Origin: an uncultured Candidatus Saccharibacteria bacterium
GTDB taxonomy: Bacteria; Patescibacteriota; Saccharimonadia; Saccharimonadales; Saccharimonadaceae
DNA: 64,000 bases
Assembly (NCBI GenBank): GCA_947425245.1
Contig: CANDYU010000005.1
Location: forward strand, 1-64,000
Reading direction: 5' to 3'
Both the position numbers and the translations under genes were made by a program. This document shows, one piece after another, positions 41,094-49,985 of this stretch (position 1 is its first letter; each line of letters begins with the position of its first letter). Below the pieces are notes generated by a model. It was not told the origin of the DNA. It saw nothing but the letters and a program-made list of their open reading frames with translations, and did no database searches.

Positions 41094-41816
41094 GTGGATA
41101 TCATAGAGCTTCATGACATAAGAAAGCAGTATGGTGATAGGATAGTTTTTCAGGATGTCAACTTAACAATTCCGGTCGGGTCATTCGTAGTAGTACGCGG
41201 CGAGAGTGGTGCCGGTAAGTCTACGCTACTTAATTTGATTAGTGGACTGGAGATACCTAATAGTGGGAAGATTGTAGTTGATGGTAAGGATATTAGCGAG
41301 CTAGCCAAAATAGAACGTACCGACTTTTATCGACATGAGGTCGGTATTATTTTTCAGGGCTCATACCTTCAACCACAGTTTACGCTTATGGAGAATATTA
41401 CTTTACCAGGAGTGTTTGCGGGTATGCCCGAAGCCGAACGAAACGCAAAAGCTCAGCAGCTAGCACAGATGCTAGGAATCACCGAGAGTTTGAGTCATTT
41501 GCCTAGTGAGGTTTCAGGGGGACAGGCTGAGCGAGCCTGCATTGCTAGAGCTTTACTAATGGATCCAAAAATAATCTTAGCTGACGAACCGACTAGTAAT
41601 CTTGATGAAGAAAATGCAATTATAGTGTTAAAAATCCTTAATGCGATTCGTCAGCAAATGGGCATTACGATTATTGTCGCGAGTCACAGTCGAGATGTAT
41701 CAAGGTTTGCGACACAAATTCTATTCGTTAAGAATAAGTTAGTAAATAGTGAAGTGGTTGAGCTGGCATTGGCGGCGTCAGAAGGAGAAGTTAATGACAA
41801 TCAAGGAGCTATTTAA
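41094..41816 (+). CDS. ABC transporter ATPase (LolD/MacB-type)
   Basis: The 240-residue protein has Walker A GESGAGKST (about 36), the signature VSGGQAERACIARAL, Walker B ILADEPTSNLDEEN and the His switch in VASHSR. This is the pattern of ATPases that work with FtsX-type permeases in lipoprotein release or peptide efflux. The start is GTG with GGGAGG upstream. The gene overlaps the first permease gene by 23 bp. Tandem -10 repeats lie just upstream. Confidence 0.93.
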   Translation: MDIIELHDIRKQYGDRIVFQDVNLTIPVGSFVVVRGESGAGKSTLLNLISGLEIPNSGKIVVDGKDISELAKIERTDFYRHEVGIIFQGSYLQPQFTLMENITLPGVFAGMPEAERNAKAQQLAQMLGITESLSHLPSEVSGGQAERACIARALLMDPKIILADEPTSNLDEENAIIVLKILNAIRQQMGITIIVASHSRDVSRFATQILFVKNKLVNSEVVELALAASEGEVNDNQGAI

Positions 41817-42687
41817 ACTATCACATCGCGAGCTAATAGCTTATCGCACCCGGAGTTGGGCGACGGTAATTACGATAGGAGTGTTATTTGGGCTACTGCT
41901 TGCTGTAATAGTGATTGTGCAAGGACTAGAGAATGCCGCTCTTCGATACGCAGGAAATGCAACCAATGGCGTGATTTATTTAGTTAGTAGTTATAAGAAT
42001 AACTCTGTAGTTCTTGAGCGTATTGGGGAGTTTGGTGGAGAAATCATTACTCTAGCAGATGATCAGAAAGCAGGGCTTAACGAAGAAATACTGAGTGTGG
42101 CTATTGTTGCTAGGTTTTCAAGTCTAAGTAGGGCTTATGAGTATTACAGTAAATCAGACGCAAAACAACTTCATTATAGTTCTGAGAATTATCAAATAGT
42201 TGAGCTTTTTGGTAATCAAATTAGCGTATATAGATATTTTTGCGAAAAAAATAAGGATTTTATACGACCAATTACTGTTGCACTAATGATAGTATCGGTT
42301 TTTATTTTAGCCTTTACTATGGCACACCTGATTACTAGTAGTACTAAAACTTTTGTGCTTTATCGTTCAATTGGAGCGTCAAAGAGTCAATTGTTGCTGA
42401 TTTATTTTGGGTATTTATTGGAGCTGTGCATAAGAGCGGCAGGTTTTGCAATATTGTTGGCTTTAATTCTAGCTGGAGTCGCTACAACGGTGGGATGGAA
42501 CTATCTGTCGGATCAATTTACCACAACTTTTCCAGATTCACCCGCATATTGGCCAGTATTGATTGGTGCGAATTGGCGATGCGTATGGGTGATTATTGGC
42601 ATGTTTAGCGTCACTCCAATATCCTTTTTACTTTGTTTAGATCAATTCTCAAATCGCAAACTGGCTCAAAAACTAAAAGGAGATTAG
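41794..42687 (+). CDS. FtsX-type ABC permease, short
   Basis: The 297-residue protein TIKELFKLSHRELIAYRTRSW (shorter: MTIKELFKLSHRE) has one N-terminal membrane helix (about 22-42), an extracellular domain and three C-terminal helices. The FtsX hallmark VLYRSIGASKSQLLLIYFGY is present (LYRSIGASKSQ). The ATG at 41794 is chosen because AGGAGAAG precedes it. Its extracellular domain is about 100 residues, much shorter than in the next permease, so the two subunits form an asymmetric pair or one is shortened. Confidence 0.85.
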   Translation: MTIKELFKLSHRELIAYRTRSWATVITIGVLFGLLLAVIVIVQGLENAALRYAGNATNGVIYLVSSYKNNSVVLERIGEFGGEIITLADDQKAGLNEEILSVAIVARFSSLSRAYEYYSKSDAKQLHYSSENYQIVELFGNQISVYRYFCEKNKDFIRPITVALMIVSVFILAFTMAHLITSSTKTFVLYRSIGASKSQLLLIYFGYLLELCIRAAGFAILLALILAGVATTVGWNYLSDQFTTTFPDSPAYWPVLIGANWRCVWVIIGMFSVTPISFLLCLDQFSNRKLAQKLKGD

Positions 42688-42688
42688 C

Positions 42689-44029
42689 ATGAAGATAAGA
42701 GATGCTTTACGAATTAGTCTAAAGAATATCCGTGTACATAGAAAACGGAACTTGCTAGTTGCGGTTGTAATGGGAGTGATTTTTGGACTAATTTTTGCGA
42801 TTCATTTATGGTTCCAGGGGCTTGAGAATACCTATGTCGACTTTGCGGGTCGAGCAACGGATGGTAAAGTAATTGTCAGGGCAACCAATGATCAGAACGA
42901 GGTGGCAGTAGAACAGGAAGCGATTCTGGCAACACGGCAAGAAATAATAGAAGACATTGAGACATATGGCGGCGAGGTAATGAGCGGGGCGGAGGAACTT
43001 GGAATGTTTGGAAGTGTTGTTTTATCGGAAGAGATAATGGCGGGAGCAATTGAAGTTGATCCGGCGAAGGTGCCAGAGGGCTACATGCCAATCTTAGCGT
43101 CGCAGCTACTAGGTGAGCAGTTACTTGAAAGGAATTTTTCGACAGACGGCAGGAAGCTGACTCAAAAGCAGAGTGACTATAGCCAATATCGCGATGAACT
43201 AATTGGTAAAGCATTTACCGATAAGACAGGTGCGAAATATTTTGTGGTGGGGCTTACGTCAGGAAACTTTGGCGTTCGAAACTTATCATTTAAGCTATTA
43301 GAGAAGGATAACGATAATTTACTAAATCCAGTGCTGGAGTTAGTTGCGACTCCGAATGGTATGCCGGTTATTATAGATAACGGAAAAAGAGAGAGCTGGA
43401 TGGTGGGCAAACAACAGAATGATTCACTCATCGATAGACTTGATGATTTACAGCAAAATACTGAGGTAGTGTTCGCGGCATTTCCAGACGACAAAAGTGT
43501 CTATGAATACTTCAGGAACGGCAAGGGTAGCTTCATAAATGTTGATTTTTCAGGAAGAACTTACGCAGTAAGTATCGTTGCAGGAATGTCCCCAGAAGTA
43601 CAGTATCTTATGCGAGGCATCAAGATAGTCATTTGGGGTATTACAATAGCCTTGGGGTTAGTGGCGGCAGTGGTGGTAATTTTTACAAGTATTCGGCTAA
43701 TCGATCAAGACAGGAAAAATATTGCTTTATATTATAGTTTAGGTTCAACAACTGGGCAGATACGAGCAATTTATCTGTGTTACTTCTTAGAACTGATGAT
43801 TGGGGCGGCGGTACTGGCATTTGGTTTAGCAAGCCTGTTAGTGTTGATTTTTAGTTTTGCAAATCAGGAGCTATTGACTATCCAAGCTGAACTAGGATTT
43901 AATCTGGTAGATATCATAGGAGTAGTTTGGTACGGAATTAATGTTGATATATTTATGGTTATGATGTTTATGCTACTGATGGCACCGGTATGCATTATAG
44001 TTAATGAAGCACGTTTACGAAGGGAATGA
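42689..44029 (+). CDS. FtsX-type ABC permease, long
   Basis: The 446-residue protein starts KIRDALRISLKNIRVHRKRN after Met and has an N-terminal helix, a large extracellular domain (about 45-300), and three C-terminal helices with the hallmark ALYYSLGSTTGQIRAIY. It shares the opening pattern VIFGLIFAIHLWFQGLENTY with the short permease (LLLAVIVIVQGLENA), so the two are paralogues. RBS AAGGAG precedes the ATG. With the ATPase it forms a complete transporter of the Vex/MacB type. It is convergent with the histidine kinase gene. Confidence 0.88.
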   Translation: MKIRDALRISLKNIRVHRKRNLLVAVVMGVIFGLIFAIHLWFQGLENTYVDFAGRATDGKVIVRATNDQNEVAVEQEAILATRQEIIEDIETYGGEVMSGAEELGMFGSVVLSEEIMAGAIEVDPAKVPEGYMPILASQLLGEQLLERNFSTDGRKLTQKQSDYSQYRDELIGKAFTDKTGAKYFVVGLTSGNFGVRNLSFKLLEKDNDNLLNPVLELVATPNGMPVIIDNGKRESWMVGKQQNDSLIDRLDDLQQNTEVVFAAFPDDKSVYEYFRNGKGSFINVDFSGRTYAVSIVAGMSPEVQYLMRGIKIVIWGITIALGLVAAVVVIFTSIRLIDQDRKNIALYYSLGSTTGQIRAIYLCYFLELMIGAAVLAFGLASLLVLIFSFANQELLTIQAELGFNLVDIIGVVWYGINVDIFMVMMFMLLMAPVCIIVNEARLRRE

Positions 44030-44040
44030 GAGGTATAGAA

Positions 44041-45270
44041 CTACTTAAAATAGACGACGAAGAACTTCGTTCCCTCTCCAACCTGAGAGCTGACTGACAC
44101 TTGACCATTTCCGGCTTCGATAACTGTTTTAGCGAATGCGAGTCCAATACCAACACCGGACGAGCTGGAGTTTTGGGCTTTATAGAACCGTTCGAAGATA
44201 TGTTTTAAATCGGTTGGAGTAATACCTTCTCCATGGTCCGAGATGATAATTTTGAGAAAGAGCGGACAATCTTCGACGAAAATATTAACAGTGCCCCCAC
44301 TAGGGCTATGCTCAATGCAATTTTTCACAATATTAGTAAGTGCTTCAGTCTGCCAACGAATATCAAGATTAATTTCAGAAGTTAGATTACCCGCTACTTG
44401 AAGAACAATATCATGAACGTCAGCTAGAACTGCTATATTTTGCTGAATGTTATACAGAAGCTGTTCAACTTTGATGGTTTGATTATTTAGTTGGATTGAG
44501 CCATTGTCAAACTTAGCTAAGTTAAGTAGGGTAGTAACTAAAGTCGACATGATTTCGATTTGGTGGCTAATGGAACGTAAAAAATCTTGGCGGATTTCAG
44601 GCGGCATATCAGGGTCGTCATAGATATTATCGATCATAATTCTGGAAGAAGTAAGCGGAGTACGAAGCTGATGAGATATATCAGCTAGAGCATCCTCGAG
44701 ACCTTGTTTCTTGGCATGATTCTGCTCGGCAGCCTCCTTAAGAGTGACTGTAATTTTATACAATTCATTAGTTAATAATGAAAGCTCATCCTCCCTATTT
44801 TCATCAAGTCGTAAATTGTAAATATGGTTATTGAGATCCTGAAGATAGTTTACTAGACGTTTAACATGCCTTTGCCGAAGCCAGTCAACAAGCCAAAAAT
44901 ATGCAGCCACTACGATTGCAAAGCCAACTACGGTAACCAGAGAAATAAGGAACATTCCTCGCCAAAAGTATAGTGTACTAGAGAGAACAAGCTCATTAGG
45001 CAGATATCCATAGCGACGCAGGAAGTCTTCACCGGCTTCGATCCTGTCACTGTTCGCTTGTTGCTGATTATTTTGAAGTGTACGCAACAAATCCTGACGA
45101 TTGATTTCAGGATCAGACTCAAGAAGAAGACCAATTAGGCCGGAAATCTCCTGTCGAGACATTCTTTCGTAGTGTGATCCGACAAGCATAGTGGCACTAT
45201 ATGCTATTGCACCAACAACTAGCAAACCTATCACGAGAGGTAAAACAATTCGTAGGAGACGTCGTTTCAT
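44041..45270 (-). CDS. Sensor histidine kinase
   Basis: The 409-residue protein has two membrane helices (about 9-27 and 107-127) flanking a sensor domain of about 75 residues, then a HAMP-like linker. The H box is DISHQLRTPLTSSR (about 196-209), the N box NIVKNCIEHSPSGG, and the G boxes ISDHGEGITP and GVGIGLAFAKTVI. It phosphorylates the response regulator encoded directly upstream; the two genes overlap by 4 bp. The location beside two FtsX-type ABC systems suggests sensing of envelope stress or a peptide. Confidence 0.94.
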   Translation of the reverse strand: MKRRLLRIVLPLVIGLLVVGAIAYSATMLVGSHYERMSRQEISGLIGLLLESDPEINRQDLLRTLQNNQQQANSDRIEAGEDFLRRYGYLPNELVLSSTLYFWRGMFLISLVTVVGFAIVVAAYFWLVDWLRQRHVKRLVNYLQDLNNHIYNLRLDENREDELSLLTNELYKITVTLKEAAEQNHAKKQGLEDALADISHQLRTPLTSSRIMIDNIYDDPDMPPEIRQDFLRSISHQIEIMSTLVTTLLNLAKFDNGSIQLNNQTIKVEQLLYNIQQNIAVLADVHDIVLQVAGNLTSEINLDIRWQTEALTNIVKNCIEHSPSGGTVNIFVEDCPLFLKIIISDHGEGITPTDLKHIFERFYKAQNSSSSGVGIGLAFAKTVIEAGNGQVSVSSQVGEGTKFFVVYFK

Positions 45271-45962
45271 GCCGTTCCCGCCGAAGATGAAGGCCGATTA
45301 TCACGAATGCGATAGCCGAGATTTTTAACTGTTTCAATCAAGTCAGGATCGCCCAACTTTTCACGAAGACGCTTGAGGTAAACCGAAACGGTATTATTAT
45401 TAACGACGCTACCAGAAGCATCCCATATTTCGTCAATAAACTGTTCGCGAGTAATAACTTGTCCTGGATTACGAAGAAGTCGGACCAATAACTTGTACTC
45501 TAAGGCCGTAAGACTGATAATGCGTCCATCAACCGTCACGGTATTTGTATCAAGATCTACTGTAATATGCTCAGTTTTCAGCTCGGTTGAGACTTTGTGG
45601 TGGCGTTTGAGAATATTGTTAATGCGAAGAAGCAGCTCACGATTCCGAAACGGTTTCACTATGTAATCATCAGCTCCCAGTTCGAGGCCGCGTATGACAT
45701 TGTTTTCGTCATCGAGAGCTGTAAGGAAGATGATGGGAAGTTCTGGATAGCAAGACTTAATGTGACTAGCTACGGTATAGCCATCGCGGTCGGGCAACGA
45801 GATATCGAGAAGAACTAAATCATAATGCCGCTCGTTTAGTTTTTCTTCTGCCTCGGTTGCTCGACCGGCGAGAAAAGCCTGGTAATTCTCCCGCTCAAGC
45901 AAATACTGGAGGCCTTTGGCGGTCAAGGGATTATCTTCGACAAGGAGAATACGTAGTTTCAT
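45267..45962 (-). CDS. OmpR-family response regulator
   Basis: The 231-residue protein has a receiver domain with the acidic pair LLVEDNPL, the phospho-acceptor Asp in LVLLDISLPDRDGY (about residue 53), the Thr switch FLTALD and the Lys in YIVKPFRNRELL. A winged-helix DNA-binding domain follows (about 130-225), with ITALEYKLLVRLL-like TALEYKLL and YLKRLREKLGDP. It probably regulates one or both neighbouring ABC operons. It lies 14 bp after the large permease gene in one four-gene operon. Confidence 0.95.
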   Translation of the reverse strand: MKLRILLVEDNPLTAKGLQYLLERENYQAFLAGRATEAEEKLNERHYDLVLLDISLPDRDGYTVASHIKSCYPELPIIFLTALDDENNVIRGLELGADDYIVKPFRNRELLLRINNILKRHHKVSTELKTEHITVDLDTNTVTVDGRIISLTALEYKLLVRLLRNPGQVITREQFIDEIWDASGSVVNNNTVSVYLKRLREKLGDPDLIETVKNLGYRIRDNRPSSSAGTA

Positions 45963-45976
45963 GACTAATATTATAG

Positions 45977-48211
45977 CTAAATATTGTCAGATCGGATAGT
46001 TTCGATGATATTTTGTTTTTCAGTCTGTTTTACAGAGTAACGCATGATGACGCCGATCAGTAGTCCAACTGCTACAATAGAGATTACCAAAGCTGGCCAC
46101 GGGATGCGATAGCCAAAGTCAATTGCTTCGGCAAAGCTGTTATAGATACCATATGATAGGAGTAAGCCTAGTGGTAAACCGATGAGGAGTGCTTTACCAA
46201 CATACATTAAGCTCTCTAGACGTACCATGCGATTAAACTCTTGGCTGGTCATACCTACCGACTTAAGCATAGCGAATTCTTTGGACCTTAGGGCAATATT
46301 GGTAGTAATGGTATTGAAGATATTTGTTACACCAATTAAAGTAACAACGATAATGAATCCGTAGAGGAAGATCGACATTAAGAGAATAAGGCGTCGCGAT
46401 TGAGCCATAGCCTCTTTCACGTCTTGGTAATACATCTTATCGTAGGTACCACTCGCATCTAAATCGTCAAGATATTCCATAATAGGGGCCATATTATCGA
46501 TATTATTAGCAAAGAACTCAGTGATATTGTCGGGGTCCTTGGTGAGTTCTGACAGATAGTAGTTTTCCGAGACAAAGATGTATGTCGAAAACTGTCGCTC
46601 GAAGCCTATTGGGGCCTGATCAGTAATCTTGGTGATATTAACCTTAACTTTAGTAATGTCATCTTCATCGTAGCCTTGTGAGACAATAACACTACCGTCA
46701 TCCAGGGTGATATCCTTATAGTGCCACTCGATGACCTCTACCTCAAGATCATCGCCGTCTTTAAGATCGGGATACATGGGTTTAATTTCGTAGGATCCTT
46801 TTTCAGTCTGGGACATGCTACGATCGATCAAGACGGCAACTTTATTATAATCGGCATTATGGATACCGAGCGACTCGGCGTAAGTTTTAAAATACTCTTC
46901 CTCCACAAAGGCAACATTGATAATACGCGTGGAACCCTGGATATAATAAGCAGAATCTTTGAGATTAAACTTTTTAGTTAAATCTCGATAAAGATCAACT
47001 GTACCTCGTGAAACAATTAAATCGAAACTGCCTTGCTCATACTGTAGATCAATTGTATGTTGACCATAATCCAGGAAAGTATAGAGACCGATGAAAGTGG
47101 CGACCGAAATTACGATTGAGATAACTGTGGTTCGGTACTTTTTACGGCTACGTTTGAGATTTTTATAGGCAATGACACCACCAATCCCGAAGGCGCCATT
47201 AATGTAGCGTGGGGTGTGAAGTTTTTTAGATTTGATTTTAATATCTTGGTTGCCACGAATAGCAACGATAGGCGAGAGGCGTGAAGCACGAATGGCGGGA
47301 AAAAGACTGGAGAAGAAAGTTGTAATAAGACTGAGGCCGATTGCGAAAGCAAAGATCCACCATGGCATTGCAACAGGTACGCTTGCTGCCATCATGTCGC
47401 CCATTAAGAGATTCATGATGCCGACTAGAACAATGACTGCCAAGGCTCCAATTAACAGACCGAACGGGATACCGATCAGGGCGATTACCAGGCCTTCGAA
47501 GACCACACTTTGGCGGATCTGGCGAGGAGTAGCTCCGATGCTGCTCAACATACCAAATTGGCGAGATCGTTCTGTAGCGGAAATACTAAAGCTATTGCGA
47601 ATAGCAAAGACGCTGGTGACAATAATGATAATAATTACAATAACTGCAAGGCTGATAATAGCAGCAAGGGCCGCATCTCCCATTACTCCGGCTTCGTAGC
47701 GAAGAAGACCAGAGTTCGTACGATAATTAACATGTTGATCACCAGACAAGGCATCGAGAATTTGCTCGCGATAAACTTCATACTGGCTCGGTTTATCATA
47801 ACGAACATAAACATTATACGCTTCAGTATTGCCGGCGGGAAGTTCGTCAATCTTCTCGTAAAAACTCGCTGGGTATGGCATATGTTGATAGAGTTTGTAA
47901 GTCTCCAAAGCCTCCTCACCAATATTGTCGGGCAGATTTTTCGCCGTTATAGGCTTGGAATAGAATAAACTATCGATATGAACATTTTCTTCAAGATATT
48001 GTAGACGATCGGCTGGAACATTCTCGTACATTTCATGATAATCGCCGGTTTGAGCCTTCTCGAAATCAATCATCATCTGGCGGAAGCTAGTCACAATACC
48101 GATCACGGCGAGGATCAGGGCTGATGACAAAATCACTCCAACAATCGTGACGATAGTGCGACGTTTATTCTGACGCAAGTTTTCGAGAGTAAGTTTTTTA
48201 AGAACTTGCAT
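45977..48211 (-). CDS. Large FtsX-type ABC permease
   Basis: The 744-residue protein carries two FtsX domains. The N-terminal helix (about 18-38) is followed by an extracellular part, three helices with FGMLSSIGATPRQIRQSVVFE (about 220-240), a cytosolic linker, and a second unit with a large extracellular domain and the hallmark EFAMLKSVGMTSQEFNRMV (about 640). This ten-helix arrangement is typical of BceB/SalY-like permeases in peptide-antibiotic detoxification or export. It is 3 bp from its ATPase gene and is followed by the two-component genes. Confidence 0.9.
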   Translation of the reverse strand: MQVLKKLTLENLRQNKRRTIVTIVGVILSSALILAVIGIVTSFRQMMIDFEKAQTGDYHEMYENVPADRLQYLEENVHIDSLFYSKPITAKNLPDNIGEEALETYKLYQHMPYPASFYEKIDELPAGNTEAYNVYVRYDKPSQYEVYREQILDALSGDQHVNYRTNSGLLRYEAGVMGDAALAAIISLAVIVIIIIIVTSVFAIRNSFSISATERSRQFGMLSSIGATPRQIRQSVVFEGLVIALIGIPFGLLIGALAVIVLVGIMNLLMGDMMAASVPVAMPWWIFAFAIGLSLITTFFSSLFPAIRASRLSPIVAIRGNQDIKIKSKKLHTPRYINGAFGIGGVIAYKNLKRSRKKYRTTVISIVISVATFIGLYTFLDYGQHTIDLQYEQGSFDLIVSRGTVDLYRDLTKKFNLKDSAYYIQGSTRIINVAFVEEEYFKTYAESLGIHNADYNKVAVLIDRSMSQTEKGSYEIKPMYPDLKDGDDLEVEVIEWHYKDITLDDGSVIVSQGYDEDDITKVKVNITKITDQAPIGFERQFSTYIFVSENYYLSELTKDPDNITEFFANNIDNMAPIMEYLDDLDASGTYDKMYYQDVKEAMAQSRRLILLMSIFLYGFIIVVTLIGVTNIFNTITTNIALRSKEFAMLKSVGMTSQEFNRMVRLESLMYVGKALLIGLPLGLLLSYGIYNSFAEAIDFGYRIPWPALVISIVAVGLLIGVIMRYSVKQTEKQNIIETIRSDNI

Positions 48212-48214
48212 AGA

Positions 48215-48892
48215 TTAGATCCTCTCGTCTTTAATGATTTTACCATCTTCAAAAGTAATAACCCGATCGGCCTGACGGGCAATCTCGAGATCATGGGTAA
48301 TAATGATAATGGTTTGGTGATATTTTTTGTTAGAGAGTTTCAGTAAGGATACGATTTCGTCGCCAGCTTTAGAATCAAGATTTCCAGTCGGCTCGTCAGC
48401 CAGAATGAGAGCCGGATCATTAATCAAAGCACGACCAATAGAAACTCGTTGTTGCTGACCACCGGATAGCTCGTTGGGCAGGTGAGTAACACGATCTTCC
48501 AAACCGAGAGTCTTGATTAGCTCGTTAAGACGGCTTTTGCTGACGGTTTTACCATCCAAGTCGCAAGGCAATGTAATATTTTCCTTAACATTAAGGATCG
48601 GAATCAGGTTATAGAATTGATAAATAATGCCGATTTGACGGCGGCGAAAAATCGCTAAGGCATCATTCGATAGGCTATAAATGTCCTTCTCATCAATCCG
48701 TACGGTACCCGAAGTCGGACGATCTACGCCACCTAAAAGATGAAGCAGGGTTGATTTGCCTGATCCACTAGCACCGACGATAGCAACAAACTCGCCTTCA
48801 TCAACCGAAAAGCTGATATCGTCCACTGCTCGAACCTCATTTTCGCCCTTACCATATATTTTAGTTAAATGGTCAACTTCTAGAATCTTCAT
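48215..48892 (-). CDS. ABC transporter ATPase of the large permease
   Basis: The 225-residue protein has Walker A GASGSGKST (about 38), the signature LSGGQQQRVSIGRAL, Walker B LILADEPTGNLD and the switch THD. It belongs to the LolD/BceA/MacB class and works with the permease immediately downstream. It is the first gene of ATPase-permease-regulator-kinase. An inverted repeat, AAAATTAGT at 48903-48911 and ACTAATTTT at 48937-48945, flanks its upstream region and could be an operator. Confidence 0.93.
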   Translation of the reverse strand: MKILEVDHLTKIYGKGENEVRAVDDISFSVDEGEFVAIVGASGSGKSTLLHLLGGVDRPTSGTVRIDEKDIYSLSNDALAIFRRRQIGIIYQFYNLIPILNVKENITLPCDLDGKTVSKSRLNELIKTLGLEDRVTHLPNELSGGQQQRVSIGRALINDPALILADEPTGNLDSKAGDEIVSLLKLSNKKYHQTIIIITHDLEIARQADRVITFEDGKIIKDERI

Positions 48893-48902
48893 ATTAACCT
48901 CT

Positions 48903-48945
48903 AAAATTAGTTTAGTAGTTCTGGTTTCCCAGTTATACTAATTTT
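48903..48945 (-). promoter_or_regulatory. Inverted repeat upstream of the ABC/two-component operon
   Basis: AAAATTAGT (48903-48911) and ACTAATTTT (48937-48945) are perfect inverted copies separated by 25 bp. They frame a TATAAC-like -10 on the minus strand. An operator for the encoded response regulator is possible but unproven. Confidence 0.35.
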
Positions 48946-48974
48946 AATGGAATAAAGTGACAGGTGTGTGACAA

Positions 48975-49976
48975 CTATGACTTTGTGTCGTGGAGGCGTT
49001 TGGCAGATTTATTATCTTTCAGGTCACCAATTTTAACTTCCGTAGAAGTTGTTTTCTGGGGAGCAGGAGAAGCCTTAGACGGAGTCTTGGGTGATTTTTT
49101 GGAAGCAGATGGAGACTTTTGACCAGACCTCTTAGATGAAGTTTTCGGGCGAGACGAAGGCTGAGCTTTATTTTTAGACTTCGGCTTAGCAGCTGTAGAG
49201 GACTGCACGCTTGGCTTCGAAGCTGGCTCTGGGGTTGGCTCTTCAGTAACAGCATCTTCAACGCTAATAGTCTTTTCATCTAGCGGTTGCTCATCAACAG
49301 CCTCTTCGATGACGATGGTCTTAATTTTAGGCAAGACGATGTGTTCTCCAAGTCGACCGCTGATTGTAAAATCCAGGACTAGGCAAAGATAGCCAAAAAT
49401 AAGAATAAGGACAGCTGCGATTCCAAAATACCAAAGCATAGTATCAAGACCAATGGTTTGGTAGTCTAAGAAGGGATAGACGAAACGACCGGCGTTAGTG
49501 GCGGAAGATAATTGGATACCCACTAAACTAGCGGCGACCAACGCGACGGGCAGGGCTAACCAATACCATGGATCAATCGAACGCCAGAATCCTTTCTCGG
49601 AGAAGAGGAGCCAATCGAAAAGAAAGAGGAGCGGCAAGATAAAGTCAACGAGAGTTCCAATCAAACCGCCGGAACCCGGCAGGTCAACATCATGCGACAG
49701 GCAGACAAAATATAGAGTCAAAAGCGAAAACCCAACAACAATCAAGGCCCCCTGCAAAGTCGGACTGATTGCTCGGGAGAACTGGCGTTGGACCGAGAAA
49801 TAAGTCGCTACGCCGCTACAAAAGAAATAAATAGCCGCAATTAGGGCAACCCAAGTTGGAAAAAGCCGATAGGCTGTGTTGCCATAGTCATGAAAAATGA
49901 AGAAGACGGCTAGTCCGGAAATTGCCGCTATAATTAAGCGGTAGCAAGTGGCGAAAATCCGGTTGGGGATATACAT
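48975..49976 (-). CDS. Pr6Pr-like membrane protein with a charged tail
   Basis: The 333-residue protein has six membrane helices (about 10-215) with the pattern of Pr6Pr (FAR-17a/AIG1-like) proteins: RLIIAAISGLAVFFI, a central DFILPLLFLFDWLLF, and FVYPFLDY near the fifth helix. The last 110 residues are a cytosolic Ser/Lys/Pro-rich tail (KPKSKNKAQPSSRPK, then KSPSASKKSPKTPSK). Its function is unknown. It follows nifU by 9 bp, so it may be the last gene of the nrd-nif operon. Confidence 0.75.
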   Translation of the reverse strand: MYIPNRIFATCYRLIIAAISGLAVFFIFHDYGNTAYRLFPTWVALIAAIYFFCSGVATYFSVQRQFSRAISPTLQGALIVVGFSLLTLYFVCLSHDVDLPGSGGLIGTLVDFILPLLFLFDWLLFSEKGFWRSIDPWYWLALPVALVAASLVGIQLSSATNAGRFVYPFLDYQTIGLDTMLWYFGIAAVLILIFGYLCLVLDFTISGRLGEHIVLPKIKTIVIEEAVDEQPLDEKTISVEDAVTEEPTPEPASKPSVQSSTAAKPKSKNKAQPSSRPKTSSKRSGQKSPSASKKSPKTPSKASPAPQKTTSTEVKIGDLKDNKSAKRLHDTKS

Positions 49977-49985
49977 GAGTTTATT

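Noticed and set aside
47232-47699. A 155-residue plus-strand frame inside the large permease gene
   Set aside because: It is antisense to conserved FtsX motifs, has no RBS or promoter, and its composition is that of a shadow frame.
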